DNA of 64,000 bases from Verrucomicrobiia bacterium (GTDB lineage Bacteria; Verrucomicrobiota; Verrucomicrobiia; Verrucomicrobiales; DEV007). The translations under genes were made by a program, and so were the position numbers. The stretch lies in the NCBI GenBank assembly GCA_030427505.1, contig JAUICH010000005.1, forward strand, positions 237,384-301,383, given 5' to 3'. The notes under the pieces were generated by a model. The model worked only from the letters and a program-made list of their open reading frames with translations, did not search any database and had not been told where the DNA came from. Shown piece after piece: positions 27,351-35,935 of this stretch. Each line of letters begins with the position of its first letter. Position 1 is the first letter of the stretch.

Positions 27351-28439
27351 CTACTTCCGCCGCATCACGCGCACGCGATGGGCCTCGCTGTCACCGATGA
27401 AGATTGAGCCATCGGTATCCACAAAGATACCGTGCAGGCGCGCCATTTTACACTTCAAGGGATCGCCATCGGGGCCGTCACCTTTTTCCCCGGTGCCCGC
27501 CATCAGTTCGAGAGTCCCGGTTTTCGCATCGATCATCCGGACGCTGTGGCTCTCGGTGTCCGCGAGCCAGGCATTACCCTCCGCGTCGATGGCGATGCCT
27601 TTGGGGCCGCTGAGCTTGGCCTCTTTGGCGGGACCGCCGTGGCCTTCGAATCCCTTCTCCCCGGTGCCCGCTATGTGATGAATGACGCCCGCTTTCAAGT
27701 CGAAGCGGAACACTTGGTTGCCCTCGCGGGTGCAGAGCCACAGGTCGCCGTTAGCGTCAAAGTCGATGGACCGGGGGCCTTTCAGCGGTGTCCCGGAAAT
27801 CGGCGAGCCGTCCGGTGTTGGACCCGCTTTCCCCGTGCCGGCGAAGGTGCTGATGATGCCGGTCTTCGCATCGACCCGGCGGATCACATGGTTGCCGATG
27901 TCGCAGATGAAGAGATTGCCTTCCGAATCAAATTGCAGGCTGTGCGGCTGGCGGAGTTGGGCCCGATCCGCCGGCCCTCCATCGCCGGAGTAGCCCGCTT
28001 CGCCCGTTCCGGCGAAGGTGGAGATGATGCCGGTCTTTCCGTCCACCTTCCGGATTACGTGGTTCTTCATGTCGGTGAGGTAGTAGTTCCCCTCCGCGTC
28101 GAACCGGATCTCGTGCGGCAGGTTGAAGGTGGCTTCCGTCGCCGGGCCGCCGTCACCGGAGTAGCCCGTCTCGCCCGTGCCTGCCATGGTCTGAATGGTG
28201 CCGTCAGGCGCGACTCGCCGGACGACTTGGCCGGTGTATTCGGTGAACCAGATGGCGCCGTCCGGACCGCGCACCACGCCGAAGGGATTGTCCAGCAACG
28301 CGGCAGTCGCGGGTCCTCCATCCCCGCCATGCCCTTTTTCGCCGGTCCCGGCGAAGGTTTCGATCGTCCAGTCGGAAGCGGAAACGTGGTTCAGACCGGC
28401 AGTCAGAAATACAGCCGTGATCAGGAATATGGAGCGCAT
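27351..28439 (-). CDS. Secreted NHL-repeat beta-propeller protein
   Basis: The 362-aa product begins with a signal peptide (MRSIFLITAVFLTAGLNHVSA). It then carries about six NHL-type repeats whose hallmark is AGTGEKGxxGDGGPA followed by a G-x-D-A-x-GNxxx-D-x-xxHxVR strand. NHL propellers are protein- or carbohydrate-interaction scaffolds; no catalytic residues stand out. The gene begins a probable two-gene unit with the SDR downstream. Confidence 0.85.
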   Translation of the reverse strand: MRSIFLITAVFLTAGLNHVSASDWTIETFAGTGEKGHGGDGGPATAALLDNPFGVVRGPDGAIWFTEYTGQVVRRVAPDGTIQTMAGTGETGYSGDGGPATEATFNLPHEIRFDAEGNYYLTDMKNHVIRKVDGKTGIISTFAGTGEAGYSGDGGPADRAQLRQPHSLQFDSEGNLFICDIGNHVIRRVDAKTGIISTFAGTGKAGPTPDGSPISGTPLKGPRSIDFDANGDLWLCTREGNQVFRFDLKAGVIHHIAGTGEKGFEGHGGPAKEAKLSGPKGIAIDAEGNAWLADTESHSVRMIDAKTGTLELMAGTGEKGDGPDGDPLKCKMARLHGIFVDTDGSIFIGDSEAHRVRVMRRK

Positions 28440-28522
28440 GGCGGAGGTTTGGCGGGGATTGGGTTAAATAGCGGCAGGGGGCCGTGAAAAGAGATTACCC
28501 TCCGGCCTGACTTTGGCGATTC

Positions 28523-29272
28523 TTAGTTCGCCGGTTCGGCGTTCCAGACCTTGAGGTCGTCGAACCAGCCACTCTGGCCGGCCACACCGATTTCGATCTG
28601 GGACTTCGTCGGATGCCCAATGCCGGGAGACTTGTGGTAGGCAACGGGTTTGCCGTCGATGGAGACCCGCATCGCATCTCCCACAGTCTCAACGACTACG
28701 GTGTAGGTCTTGTTTTGCTCCAGCGAGACCGGGAAGGTGACGACCTTGCCCTCCATCCGCTTGGCGACTTCCTCCTTTTTGGAGGGATCCTCGCGCAGGG
28801 CTTTGATCTCTTCATTCTGGGTGCCGTCGCGCTCATCAAGGATGCGCACTTTGTCGAGCATCACCTGGGCCCGGCAGAGGTGACCGTAGTGAGAGCCGGT
28901 GTATTGGCGGTCGTCGAATTCCACGTCCATCAGGGTGCAGCCATCGAACCGCATCTTCACTTCAATGACGCTGTCCTTCGTCGGGACCGCCAGTCCGTGA
29001 ACGGCCGAGTGAGGTTTGATGACTTTCCCGTCTTTTCCGAATTCCTCCTTCACGCGGGTCTGGGTGCCCTTCAGCGCACCTTCCTCGAAGGTGAAGGTGG
29101 CCACGGCGCGGTGCCAGCGTTGGTCAGGCTCAGCGCTCTCGAAGTCATCGGAGAAAAGCAGCTCCTTCTTCTTGGCGATGGGATCGGCGGGGATCTCCGC
29201 CGGTTTGGGGGAATCCGCCAGGGCGGAGGTGGTGACGAGCAATCCGGCGAGGACGAGGAGGCGTTTGATCAT
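28523..29272 (-). CDS. Secreted hypothetical protein, concanavalin-like fold likely
   Basis: The 249-aa product has a signal peptide (MIKRLLVLAGLLVTTSALA) and then LLFSDDFESAEPDQRW. This is the opening strand of laminin-G/DUF1080-like jelly-roll domains common in PVC bacteria. It ends with a matching strand, SGWFDDLKVWNAEPAN. A charged segment at about 150-175 (KEEVAKRMEGK) lies in the middle. I infer a carbohydrate-binding or hydrolase-like lectin fold; no specific activity can be assigned. It lies 83 bp upstream of the NHL gene on the same strand. Confidence 0.7.
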   Translation of the reverse strand: MIKRLLVLAGLLVTTSALADSPKPAEIPADPIAKKKELLFSDDFESAEPDQRWHRAVATFTFEEGALKGTQTRVKEEFGKDGKVIKPHSAVHGLAVPTKDSVIEVKMRFDGCTLMDVEFDDRQYTGSHYGHLCRAQVMLDKVRILDERDGTQNEEIKALREDPSKKEEVAKRMEGKVVTFPVSLEQNKTYTVVVETVGDAMRVSIDGKPVAYHKSPGIGHPTKSQIEIGVAGQSGWFDDLKVWNAEPAN

Positions 29273-29366
29273 GAAAGAGGATAGAGGTTTTAGTATCCTA
29301 AGACTCTCCGTGGCGCTTACCCGCTGTCAACTTCAGGCACCGGGTTTGACCGCCCCTCTTTCCGGC

Positions 29367-29568
29367 CTAGTAGCCCGTCAATTTTGAAGTGAGAGATGCT
29401 TGGTCTGAAACGAAAGGCGTTAGCTGATGGACGCGGAACGGTCTTTTTGGCCGGGGCCTTCGTTGCTCTTCAGTCGGTTATGATTCACATAGCCTCCTTC
29501 CTCGCGCCTTGCCCCCGGCCAAAAATCCTCGACAATCACCCCTCACTTCAAAATTGACGGACTACTGG
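29367..29568. repeat. 202-bp inverted-repeat, MITE-like element
   Basis: A 27-bp left arm (29367-29393) and a 27-bp right arm (29542-29568) are inverted copies matching at 25 of 27 positions; the core is CCGTCAATTTTGAAGTGAG. A second complementary pair lies inside: TTTTTGGCCGGGG at about 29448 and CCCCGGCCAAAAA at about 29513. The element has no open frame and sits between the divergent hypothetical and SGNH genes. It could fold into a long hairpin and is probably a non-autonomous transposable element. Confidence 0.75.
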
Positions 29569-29590
29569 CGTGATCCTCAAAATTCCGAAA

Positions 29591-30952
29591 ATGAGAGCAA
29601 CCCCTCCTATCTTCCTCGCTGCCTTTCTGGCCGTCGTTTCTCTGTGGTCCGGTAGCGCCCGCGCCGAAACGTTCGCGGACGGAGAGACCGTCGTCTTCCT
29701 CGGCGACAGCATCACGCACGGCCGCCTCTACCACAGCATGATTTACGACTACTACCTGACGCGGTTTCCGGAGCGGAAGATTCACTTCGTCAATGCCGGG
29801 ATCGCCGGGGACAGCGCGGGCGGCGCCTTGGGCCGGCTGGAGGAGGACGTCATTTCGAAACATCCCACGTCCGTGGTGATCATGCTGGGGATGAACGACG
29901 TGGGGCGGAGCAACTACGTGGCGAATCCCACCGCGCAGCAGCTCGCGTCCCAGGCCGGAGCGCTGGAGCGCTACCGGTCTAACATGGACACCCTGCTGGG
30001 CCGGCTTCGCGCAGAGACGGACGCGAAACTCATCGTGATGACGCCTTCGCCCTTCGATCAAACAGCGGTGATGGAGCGCGAGAATCAGCCCGGCTGCAAC
30101 GACGCCTTGGCGAAGTGCGGCCAGATTGGCCGCGAACTGGCGGCAAAACATGGCGCCACCGTTTTCGATCTGCACGGACCGATGACGGCCTTCAATCTGG
30201 AGCGGCAGAAGAGTGATCCCGCCTACACCATCATCGGCTCTGACCGCGTCCATCCCGGCCTGCCCGGCAACCTGCTGATGGCCCGGCTGTTTCTCAACGA
30301 GCAGCAGGCTCCGGCCCTCGTTTCGAAAGTCACCTTCGATGCCGGGTCCGGAAAAGCCACGGAGACGAAAAACGCCACCGTCAGCGGGGGGAAAGGCGGG
30401 CCGGACGGGTGGAGTTTTACCGTGGCGGAAAACGCGCTGCCCTGGCCCATCAACCCTGAGGCGGCGCCGCTCCTGGAATTTGTTCCATTGGAAAAAGAAC
30501 TGAACCAGGAAATCCTGCGGGTCACCGGCTTGGGCGAAGGCGCCTACGTTCTCAAGATCGACGGCGAGGAAGTCGCCCGCCATACCGCCGCCGAGTGGGC
30601 GGAAGGCATCAATCTCGCGATGAACCCGGCCACGCCGCAGGCCAAACAGGCTGCAGAGGTGGCGAAGATTAACGAAAAGCGCCGCTCCGCCGAAGTCCGG
30701 CTGCGTGGCTACGCTTGCGTCCGGTGGTTTCTGGGGCACCAGAAGATCGATGCGGATAATCTGGACGCCGTCAGGGCCTTTCTGAAAGAGAACGAAGGAA
30801 AGGAAGGCTACTACTTGAACCAGGTTCCCACTTATCTCGCGGAATGGGAAGATCGCGGCGAGGTGCAAGCCATGGTGCAGGACCTGGAGAAGAAAGCATG
30901 GGACGCCCGGAAGCCGGTTGAGCATGCGTACGAACTGCGCCGAGACAGTTGA
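29591..30952 (+). CDS. Secreted SGNH/GDSL-family hydrolase
   Basis: ATG 29591 is chosen because MRATPPIFLAAFLAVVSL is a signal peptide; an in-frame GTG at 29570 abuts the inverted-repeat element. SGNH blocks are clear: VVFLGDSITHG (nucleophile Ser), NAGIAGDSAGG (block II), MLGMND (block III, Asn) and DRVHPG (block V, Asp/His). A C-terminal extension of about 200 aa with a conserved-looking helical end is usual in PVC members of the family. Likely a periplasmic esterase or acetylesterase acting on polysaccharide or cell-wall esters; substrate inferred only. Confidence 0.85.
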   Translation: MRATPPIFLAAFLAVVSLWSGSARAETFADGETVVFLGDSITHGRLYHSMIYDYYLTRFPERKIHFVNAGIAGDSAGGALGRLEEDVISKHPTSVVIMLGMNDVGRSNYVANPTAQQLASQAGALERYRSNMDTLLGRLRAETDAKLIVMTPSPFDQTAVMERENQPGCNDALAKCGQIGRELAAKHGATVFDLHGPMTAFNLERQKSDPAYTIIGSDRVHPGLPGNLLMARLFLNEQQAPALVSKVTFDAGSGKATETKNATVSGGKGGPDGWSFTVAENALPWPINPEAAPLLEFVPLEKELNQEILRVTGLGEGAYVLKIDGEEVARHTAAEWAEGINLAMNPATPQAKQAAEVAKINEKRRSAEVRLRGYACVRWFLGHQKIDADNLDAVRAFLKENEGKEGYYLNQVPTYLAEWEDRGEVQAMVQDLEKKAWDARKPVEHAYELRRDS

Positions 30953-31056
30953 CCTTTTTCCAAGGTGCCTGCCCTGTGGCGGTGGGTTTGCCTCGGGATG
31001 CTCCCGTGAAAGCGTACCGCCCCCGGTCTTGACTTCCCATCCGTAGGCGGTTCGTT

Positions 31057-31086
31057 AAAAGGCGAACCCCTCTTCTTCGCCTTTTT
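31057..31086 (+). terminator. Rho-independent terminator
   Basis: AAAAGGCGAA (31057-31066) pairs perfectly with TTCGCCTTTT (31076-31085) across a 9-base loop and is followed by a further T. The hairpin lies about 105 bp after the SGNH hydrolase stop and just before the DUF1552 gene. The flanking A and T runs would let it work in both directions. Confidence 0.7.
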
Positions 31087-31108
31087 ACGGCCCAACCCAG
31101 GTTATTCC

Positions 31109-32392
31109 ATGCGCTCCAAGCTCGACCGACGCCGCTTTCTCCTGAAATCCATTGGCGCCACGCTGGCGCTGCCTGGCTTGCCTTCCCTGATGGCGAAGGA
31201 AGCAGGCGCGAAGAGCGCCGTCCAGATGGCCAAGGGGGCTGGCGCCGGAACGAATCGCTTTGTCGCGATCGGGAACCTCCTCGGGTTTCAGCAGAAATCG
31301 TTCTTCCCGGAAACCGTTGGCGCGGGCTACGAAACGACCACGCTGCTCCAGCCGCTGGCGGACATCCGCAAGCACATGACTTTCTATCGCGGGCTCGATC
31401 ACGGGCTGCGCGGCGGACACTTCGCGGTCCATTCCTTCCTGTCCGGCGTCCTCAATTCCGAGGCCAAAAACCGGCCCGAAGGCAACGTCACCATCGACCA
31501 GTACATCGCCGATGAAGTCGGGTTCGAAACGCGCTTTCCCTCGCTGACGGTCGGTTCCGAGAGCGGTATTCACGGCGGCTGCCAGATCGCCTGGACCAAG
31601 GCCGGGGTTCGCGTGCCGCCGATCACCGGACCGGCGGAATTGTTCGAAACCCTCTTTGTAAACGACACCCCGGAACGCCGGACACAGCGGAAGAAGGAAA
31701 ACAGCCTGGAATCTTCCATTCTCGACTTGGTGCTCGAGGACGCGAACCGCCTTTCAAAAAAGGTCAATCACGAGGACAAGGACAAGCTGGACGAGTACTT
31801 CACCTCCATCCGCGACGTGGAAACACGGCTCGAACTGCGCAAGCGCTGGACCGACCAGCCAAAGCCGGAGGCGCCGATCGAGAAGCCCACGGACAGTAAC
31901 TTAGTGGAAGACTTACCTCTCCTCTACGAATTGATCGCGCTGGCCTTGCAGACCGACTCCACCCGCGTGGCGACCCTGGAAATCGGCGGCGACTTCTTGC
32001 CGCAGAACCTGGGGATCGACAAATCCTACCACGGCCTTTCTCACCACGGGAACGACGAGGAGGCGATCAAAAACCTCATCGCGCTGGAGACCTATCAGAT
32101 CGAGCATTTCGGTAAATTCGTGAACCGCCTCGCGGGCATGAAAGACGGCGACCGGTCATTGCTCGATTCCACCGCGGTGCTTTTCGGCAGCGGCATGGGT
32201 AACGCCAATTCCCACACCAACGACGATCTGCCCATCATCCTCGCCGGTGGCGGCTACCGTCACGGCGAGTTCCGCAAGGTCGAAGCCAAGGGACCGCACA
32301 AGGTGCCGCTGTGCAATCTCTACCTCGAAATGGCGCACCGCATGGGCGTGGAAATCGATTCCTTCGGCACCAGTACTGGAACGTTTGTGTGA
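31109..32392 (+). CDS. DUF1552 protein (Tat-exported, PVC-specific)
   Basis: The 427-aa product starts MRSKLDRRRFLLKSIGATLA, a twin-arginine signal. The GLDHGLRGGHFAVHSFLSG, NVTIDQYIA and SYHGLSHHGND segments are typical of DUF1552, a family nearly always found beside DUF1592-type cytochrome proteins in planctomycetes and verrucomicrobia. It resembles alkaline-phosphatase-superfamily/DUF1501-like proteins in layout. Function unknown. The partner gene follows after 122 bp. Confidence 0.85.
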   Translation: MRSKLDRRRFLLKSIGATLALPGLPSLMAKEAGAKSAVQMAKGAGAGTNRFVAIGNLLGFQQKSFFPETVGAGYETTTLLQPLADIRKHMTFYRGLDHGLRGGHFAVHSFLSGVLNSEAKNRPEGNVTIDQYIADEVGFETRFPSLTVGSESGIHGGCQIAWTKAGVRVPPITGPAELFETLFVNDTPERRTQRKKENSLESSILDLVLEDANRLSKKVNHEDKDKLDEYFTSIRDVETRLELRKRWTDQPKPEAPIEKPTDSNLVEDLPLLYELIALALQTDSTRVATLEIGGDFLPQNLGIDKSYHGLSHHGNDEEAIKNLIALETYQIEHFGKFVNRLAGMKDGDRSLLDSTAVLFGSGMGNANSHTNDDLPIILAGGGYRHGEFRKVEAKGPHKVPLCNLYLEMAHRMGVEIDSFGTSTGTFV

Positions 32393-32514
32393 GGGAGCGC
32401 CCGCCGCGTTCGCTCCGGTGGGTGTGGCAAGGCGGGAAGGATTTTTTCTTATCCTTTTCTGATAGTCATCGGACGGACGGAGAATTCATTGATCGGTAAA
32501 CCCCAGTCATTCCC

Positions 32515-35500
32515 GTGAACCCCCACCAAGATCCGAATCTCGCGCCTCCGTTGGGCGGACTCACTAGAGTAGGACCGGGGACCGTGGCCGGTTGGGCCGC
32601 GGCGATTTCATTGGGCTTTCTTGGAGTCACCGGCTTGCGAGCCGAGGAGCCAGAAAAGGCGAAGGATAAGGCTCCGGCACCCGCCCCTGCGGACGTGCTG
32701 TTTCAATTCGTCGGTAACTACTGTCTCGAGTGCCACGACAGCCTGAGTAAGAAAGGTGACCGTGATTTTGAGAGCTTCGAGCTGCCTCTGACCTCGCGGG
32801 AGAGCCTGGTGGATGCCCGCGACATCCTGGACGCGCTGATGCTGGAGGAAATGCCTCCAAAGGATGCGGACCAGCCCAGCGAGGAAGATCGGTTCGCGGC
32901 GTTGGAAGCCCTGCATGGCGGCATCGCCGCGTCGCGGGGAAAACTGAAGGACGTGAGCGGGCGGACCGTCATGCGCCGCCTGTCGAATCGCGAGTATGAG
33001 AACACCATGGAGGTGTTGTTCGGCCGCAGCCTGGCCACCATGGGTCTGACGGCGGATTTCCCCAAGGAAAACACCAGCGAAAACATGGACAACATCGGCG
33101 ACACGCTGGTGACTTCCGGGTTCTTGCTGGACCAGTATTTTCAGGCCGCGAACCGCCTGGTGGAGTTGCGGCTGGGCAAGCCCGAAACACCGGCCCAGGA
33201 CTGGATTTTCAAGGGCCATTTCCTGCAGCCGGAGGAACTTTCGGGCGCTCACAAGAAGGCGTTCAACTACCGCTACCTGTGCGTCTACGAACAGCCCGAC
33301 ACCGACACCCGCCAAGGTAGCTACGGCTACATCAACGATTTCATCGAGGGCGTTCCCGTCTCTGGCCTCTATGACCTGGAGGTGCTGGTTCAGGGCATGA
33401 ACCGGGACACCCACTACGATCCGGAGATCTTCAAGATTGATCTGTCCGAGCCCTTTCAGATGGCCGTCGTACCGGGCGATTACCGGAAGGGGCACATCCA
33501 TTACCCGCAGAAAATCGAGCCCGTCCTGGGCAGCACCATCGTACCGGACGAGCAGCCTGAGTGGCGGAAGTTCCGGGTCTGGCTCGAAAAGGGCCAGACG
33601 CCCCGCTTCACTTTCCCGAACGGCCCTTACGAATCGCGCGCCTCGATCATCACCATCAATCAGCGCTACAAAGATGAGTTCAAGGATCCCCCACCGAAGT
33701 CCGGCGTGGACCGGACACAGATTCTACTAGAAGGGGATCTTCCTTACCTCCGGATCTCCGAAATCAAAATTCACGGCCCGGTCTCCGAGCCCAACGGAGG
33801 CAAAGAAGAGGTCGCCGTGTTTGGAAAGGACGGCTTTGTGGCGGAGCGCGCGCTCGATCAACTCCGCGCCTTTGGCGAACGCGCCTACCGGCGTCCGCTG
33901 ACGGATTTCGACAAACAGCAGATCGAAAAGATCTACCGCAAACGCGTCGAGCAAAAAGCCACGCCGCGGCAGGCGGCGCTGGACACGGTGAAGATGATTC
34001 TCTGTTCGCCTTCCTTCCTCTATCTGGCCGAGGCGACGCCGGAGGATCAATCCAAGCTTGGACCCTACGACCTCGCGTCGCGTCTGTCCTATGCGTTGTG
34101 GGCGGGGCCGCCAGACGAAGCGCTGCTGGCGGCAGCCAAGTCGGGAGCTTTGACGGATCCGGCCGAACTCAAGCGGCAATCCCAGCGGCTGCTGAAAGAC
34201 CCCCGGTCCGCCGGTTTTGTGAATGCCTTTCTCGACAGTTGGCTGAGCCTGCGGGACATCGGAAATCAGCCGCCGCCCCGGAAATCGGCTCCGGCTTACT
34301 ATGCGGAGAACCTGCCCGCCTCGATGAAGGAGGAGCCACGGCAAATGTTCCGGCACCTGCTGGAGACCGATGGCCCGGCGACGGACTTCCTCGATGCTGG
34401 CTACAGCTATGTGGACAAAAAACTGGCCAAGCTCTACGACTTGCCGGAGAAGAACACCCTGCGGCTGGCGGACGGTTTTCAGCGCGTCAATTTTCAGGGA
34501 AGCCAGCAACGGGGCGGCCTGCTCGGCATGGCGGGCGTGCTCACCGTCAGCGCGAACGGCGTCGATACCTCGCCGGTGACCCGGGGCGTTTGGGTCATGC
34601 GAAACATCATGGGAATGGAGCCGCCGCCGCCGCCCGCCAGTGTTCCCAAGATCGAATCTGACGTCCGGGGCGCTACTACCATCCGTGAGCGGCTGGCGAA
34701 ACACACCGCCGACCAGTCCTGCCGGGACTGCCACCGCAAGTTCGATCCGCTGGGCTTCGCCCTTGAGAGCTTCGATCCCATCGGCCGATGGCGCACGCAT
34801 TACCCAGCGCCAAAAGGAGGCGCGCCCGCGCCAAAACCGGCGGCTAAGCCGAAACCCGAGGAAGCCCCTCAAAAGCCGGACTGGCCAAAACCCATGCCGA
34901 AGCCCGAAGCGGCCAAAGACGCCGGGAAGTCTCCGAAGCCGAAAGACGAAACGCCGAAAAAAGCCGACACCCCGCCAGCGCCAAAGCCGGCCAACGCCAA
35001 CAAACCCAAGGCGGACTTGCAACCGGAAAAAGCAGAGCCTGGCGAGGAGTCACAGGCAGACACCGGCAACCAGGAGTTTCAATCCGCCGCGCCAGCGCCC
35101 GTGTCCACGCCATCCGAGCCGAAGCCAAAACCCGCGGAACAAAAACAGCCGGTGCCCAAGCCTCAGAAAGCTGAGCCGAAGCAAAAGCAGCCAGAGCCAA
35201 CGCCGAAGGAAGCGGAGCCTAAGCCGAAACAGCCAGAGCCAACTCCAAAGGAGGGGGCGCCCAAGCCCAATCAGCCAGAACCCAAACCGAAGGAAGAGAA
35301 GCCCAAACCAGAGCCAAAGCCGGTGGCGCAAAAGTCTCAAGGGCCCGTCGCGCCGAAAGTGGATCCCTCGGGTGAGTTTCCTTCAGGAGACACCTACGCT
35401 GATTTTTCGGAGTTCCGGGAATACCTGGCGGAACACCGGAAGGATCTGTTCGTCCGCGCCCTCATTGAAAAGCTGCTCACCTATTCCTCCGGGCGCCGCC

Positions 35501-35619
35501 TGGAACCGGGCGACTACTACGAGATAGAAGACATCCTCAAAAGGGTCAAAGAGAAGGAATACGGCCTTCAGACCCTGGTGACGGAAGTGACGAGCAGCGA
35601 GATTTTCCAGTCCCGTTGA
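32515..35619 (+). CDS. Planctomycete-type cytochrome protein (DUF1587/1592/1588/1585) with long P/K-rich insert
   Basis: The 1034-aa product starts at GTG with a hydrophobic stretch at about 24-42. A PSCyt1-like heme site CLECH lies at 70-74. DUF1587 (RLSNREYENTMEVLFG), DUF1595/1592 (AYRRPLTDFDK, ASRLSYALWAGPPDEALL, FLDSWL) and DUF1588 (QRGGLLGMAGVLTVSANG, then CRDCHRKFDPLGFALE with a second CxxCH) follow in order. The C-terminal DUF1585 (FVRALIEKLLTYSSGRRLEP) closes the protein. Between residues about 763 and 948 lies a Pro/Lys/Glu-rich low-complexity stretch, where relatives usually have a short linker. Probably periplasmic electron transfer; partner of the upstream DUF1552 protein. Confidence 0.88.
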   Translation: MNPHQDPNLAPPLGGLTRVGPGTVAGWAAAISLGFLGVTGLRAEEPEKAKDKAPAPAPADVLFQFVGNYCLECHDSLSKKGDRDFESFELPLTSRESLVDARDILDALMLEEMPPKDADQPSEEDRFAALEALHGGIAASRGKLKDVSGRTVMRRLSNREYENTMEVLFGRSLATMGLTADFPKENTSENMDNIGDTLVTSGFLLDQYFQAANRLVELRLGKPETPAQDWIFKGHFLQPEELSGAHKKAFNYRYLCVYEQPDTDTRQGSYGYINDFIEGVPVSGLYDLEVLVQGMNRDTHYDPEIFKIDLSEPFQMAVVPGDYRKGHIHYPQKIEPVLGSTIVPDEQPEWRKFRVWLEKGQTPRFTFPNGPYESRASIITINQRYKDEFKDPPPKSGVDRTQILLEGDLPYLRISEIKIHGPVSEPNGGKEEVAVFGKDGFVAERALDQLRAFGERAYRRPLTDFDKQQIEKIYRKRVEQKATPRQAALDTVKMILCSPSFLYLAEATPEDQSKLGPYDLASRLSYALWAGPPDEALLAAAKSGALTDPAELKRQSQRLLKDPRSAGFVNAFLDSWLSLRDIGNQPPPRKSAPAYYAENLPASMKEEPRQMFRHLLETDGPATDFLDAGYSYVDKKLAKLYDLPEKNTLRLADGFQRVNFQGSQQRGGLLGMAGVLTVSANGVDTSPVTRGVWVMRNIMGMEPPPPPASVPKIESDVRGATTIRERLAKHTADQSCRDCHRKFDPLGFALESFDPIGRWRTHYPAPKGGAPAPKPAAKPKPEEAPQKPDWPKPMPKPEAAKDAGKSPKPKDETPKKADTPPAPKPANANKPKADLQPEKAEPGEESQADTGNQEFQSAAPAPVSTPSEPKPKPAEQKQPVPKPQKAEPKQKQPEPTPKEAEPKPKQPEPTPKEGAPKPNQPEPKPKEEKPKPEPKPVAQKSQGPVAPKVDPSGEFPSGDTYADFSEFREYLAEHRKDLFVRALIEKLLTYSSGRRLEPGDYYEIEDILKRVKEKEYGLQTLVTEVTSSEIFQSR

Positions 35620-35935
35620 ACGGCGGGCAGGGTCAGCCGCACCTGTTCCCGGCTGGTGACGGCTCTGGCCAACGCTGGCGGAGCGAGCAATCTTTTCTCC
35701 AAGCCTTGAGCCGCTGATCGGGTCGGCCCACCGAGCGGTCCTTCATTGTTTCGCTCATCGTGATAGCAATTCTGGTTCGAATCACTCTGGCGAATTCCCA
35801 GAGCTTGGGCCAGCTGGGGCAGGGGGGATCGTGTTCGTTCCCGAATTTCAGCCTTTCCGAGGACGTGAGTTCCCTTTGACGCGAGATTCGGTATCATAGC
35901 TTCCGGATGGGGGAAGTCTCTAGCCAGAGCATTTG
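35620..35935. other. Intergenic region, nothing recognised
   Basis: This stretch of about 315 bases before the sensor kinase has no recognisable gene or RNA. It presumably contains the kinase promoter, but no clear -35/-10 pair stands out. Confidence 0.4.

Noticed and set aside
27432..28487. 351-codon plus-strand open frame
   Set aside because: Antisense to the NHL-repeat gene, whose repeats and signal peptide are clear.
29543..30925. 460-codon minus-strand open frame
   Set aside because: Antisense to the SGNH hydrolase, which has all catalytic blocks.
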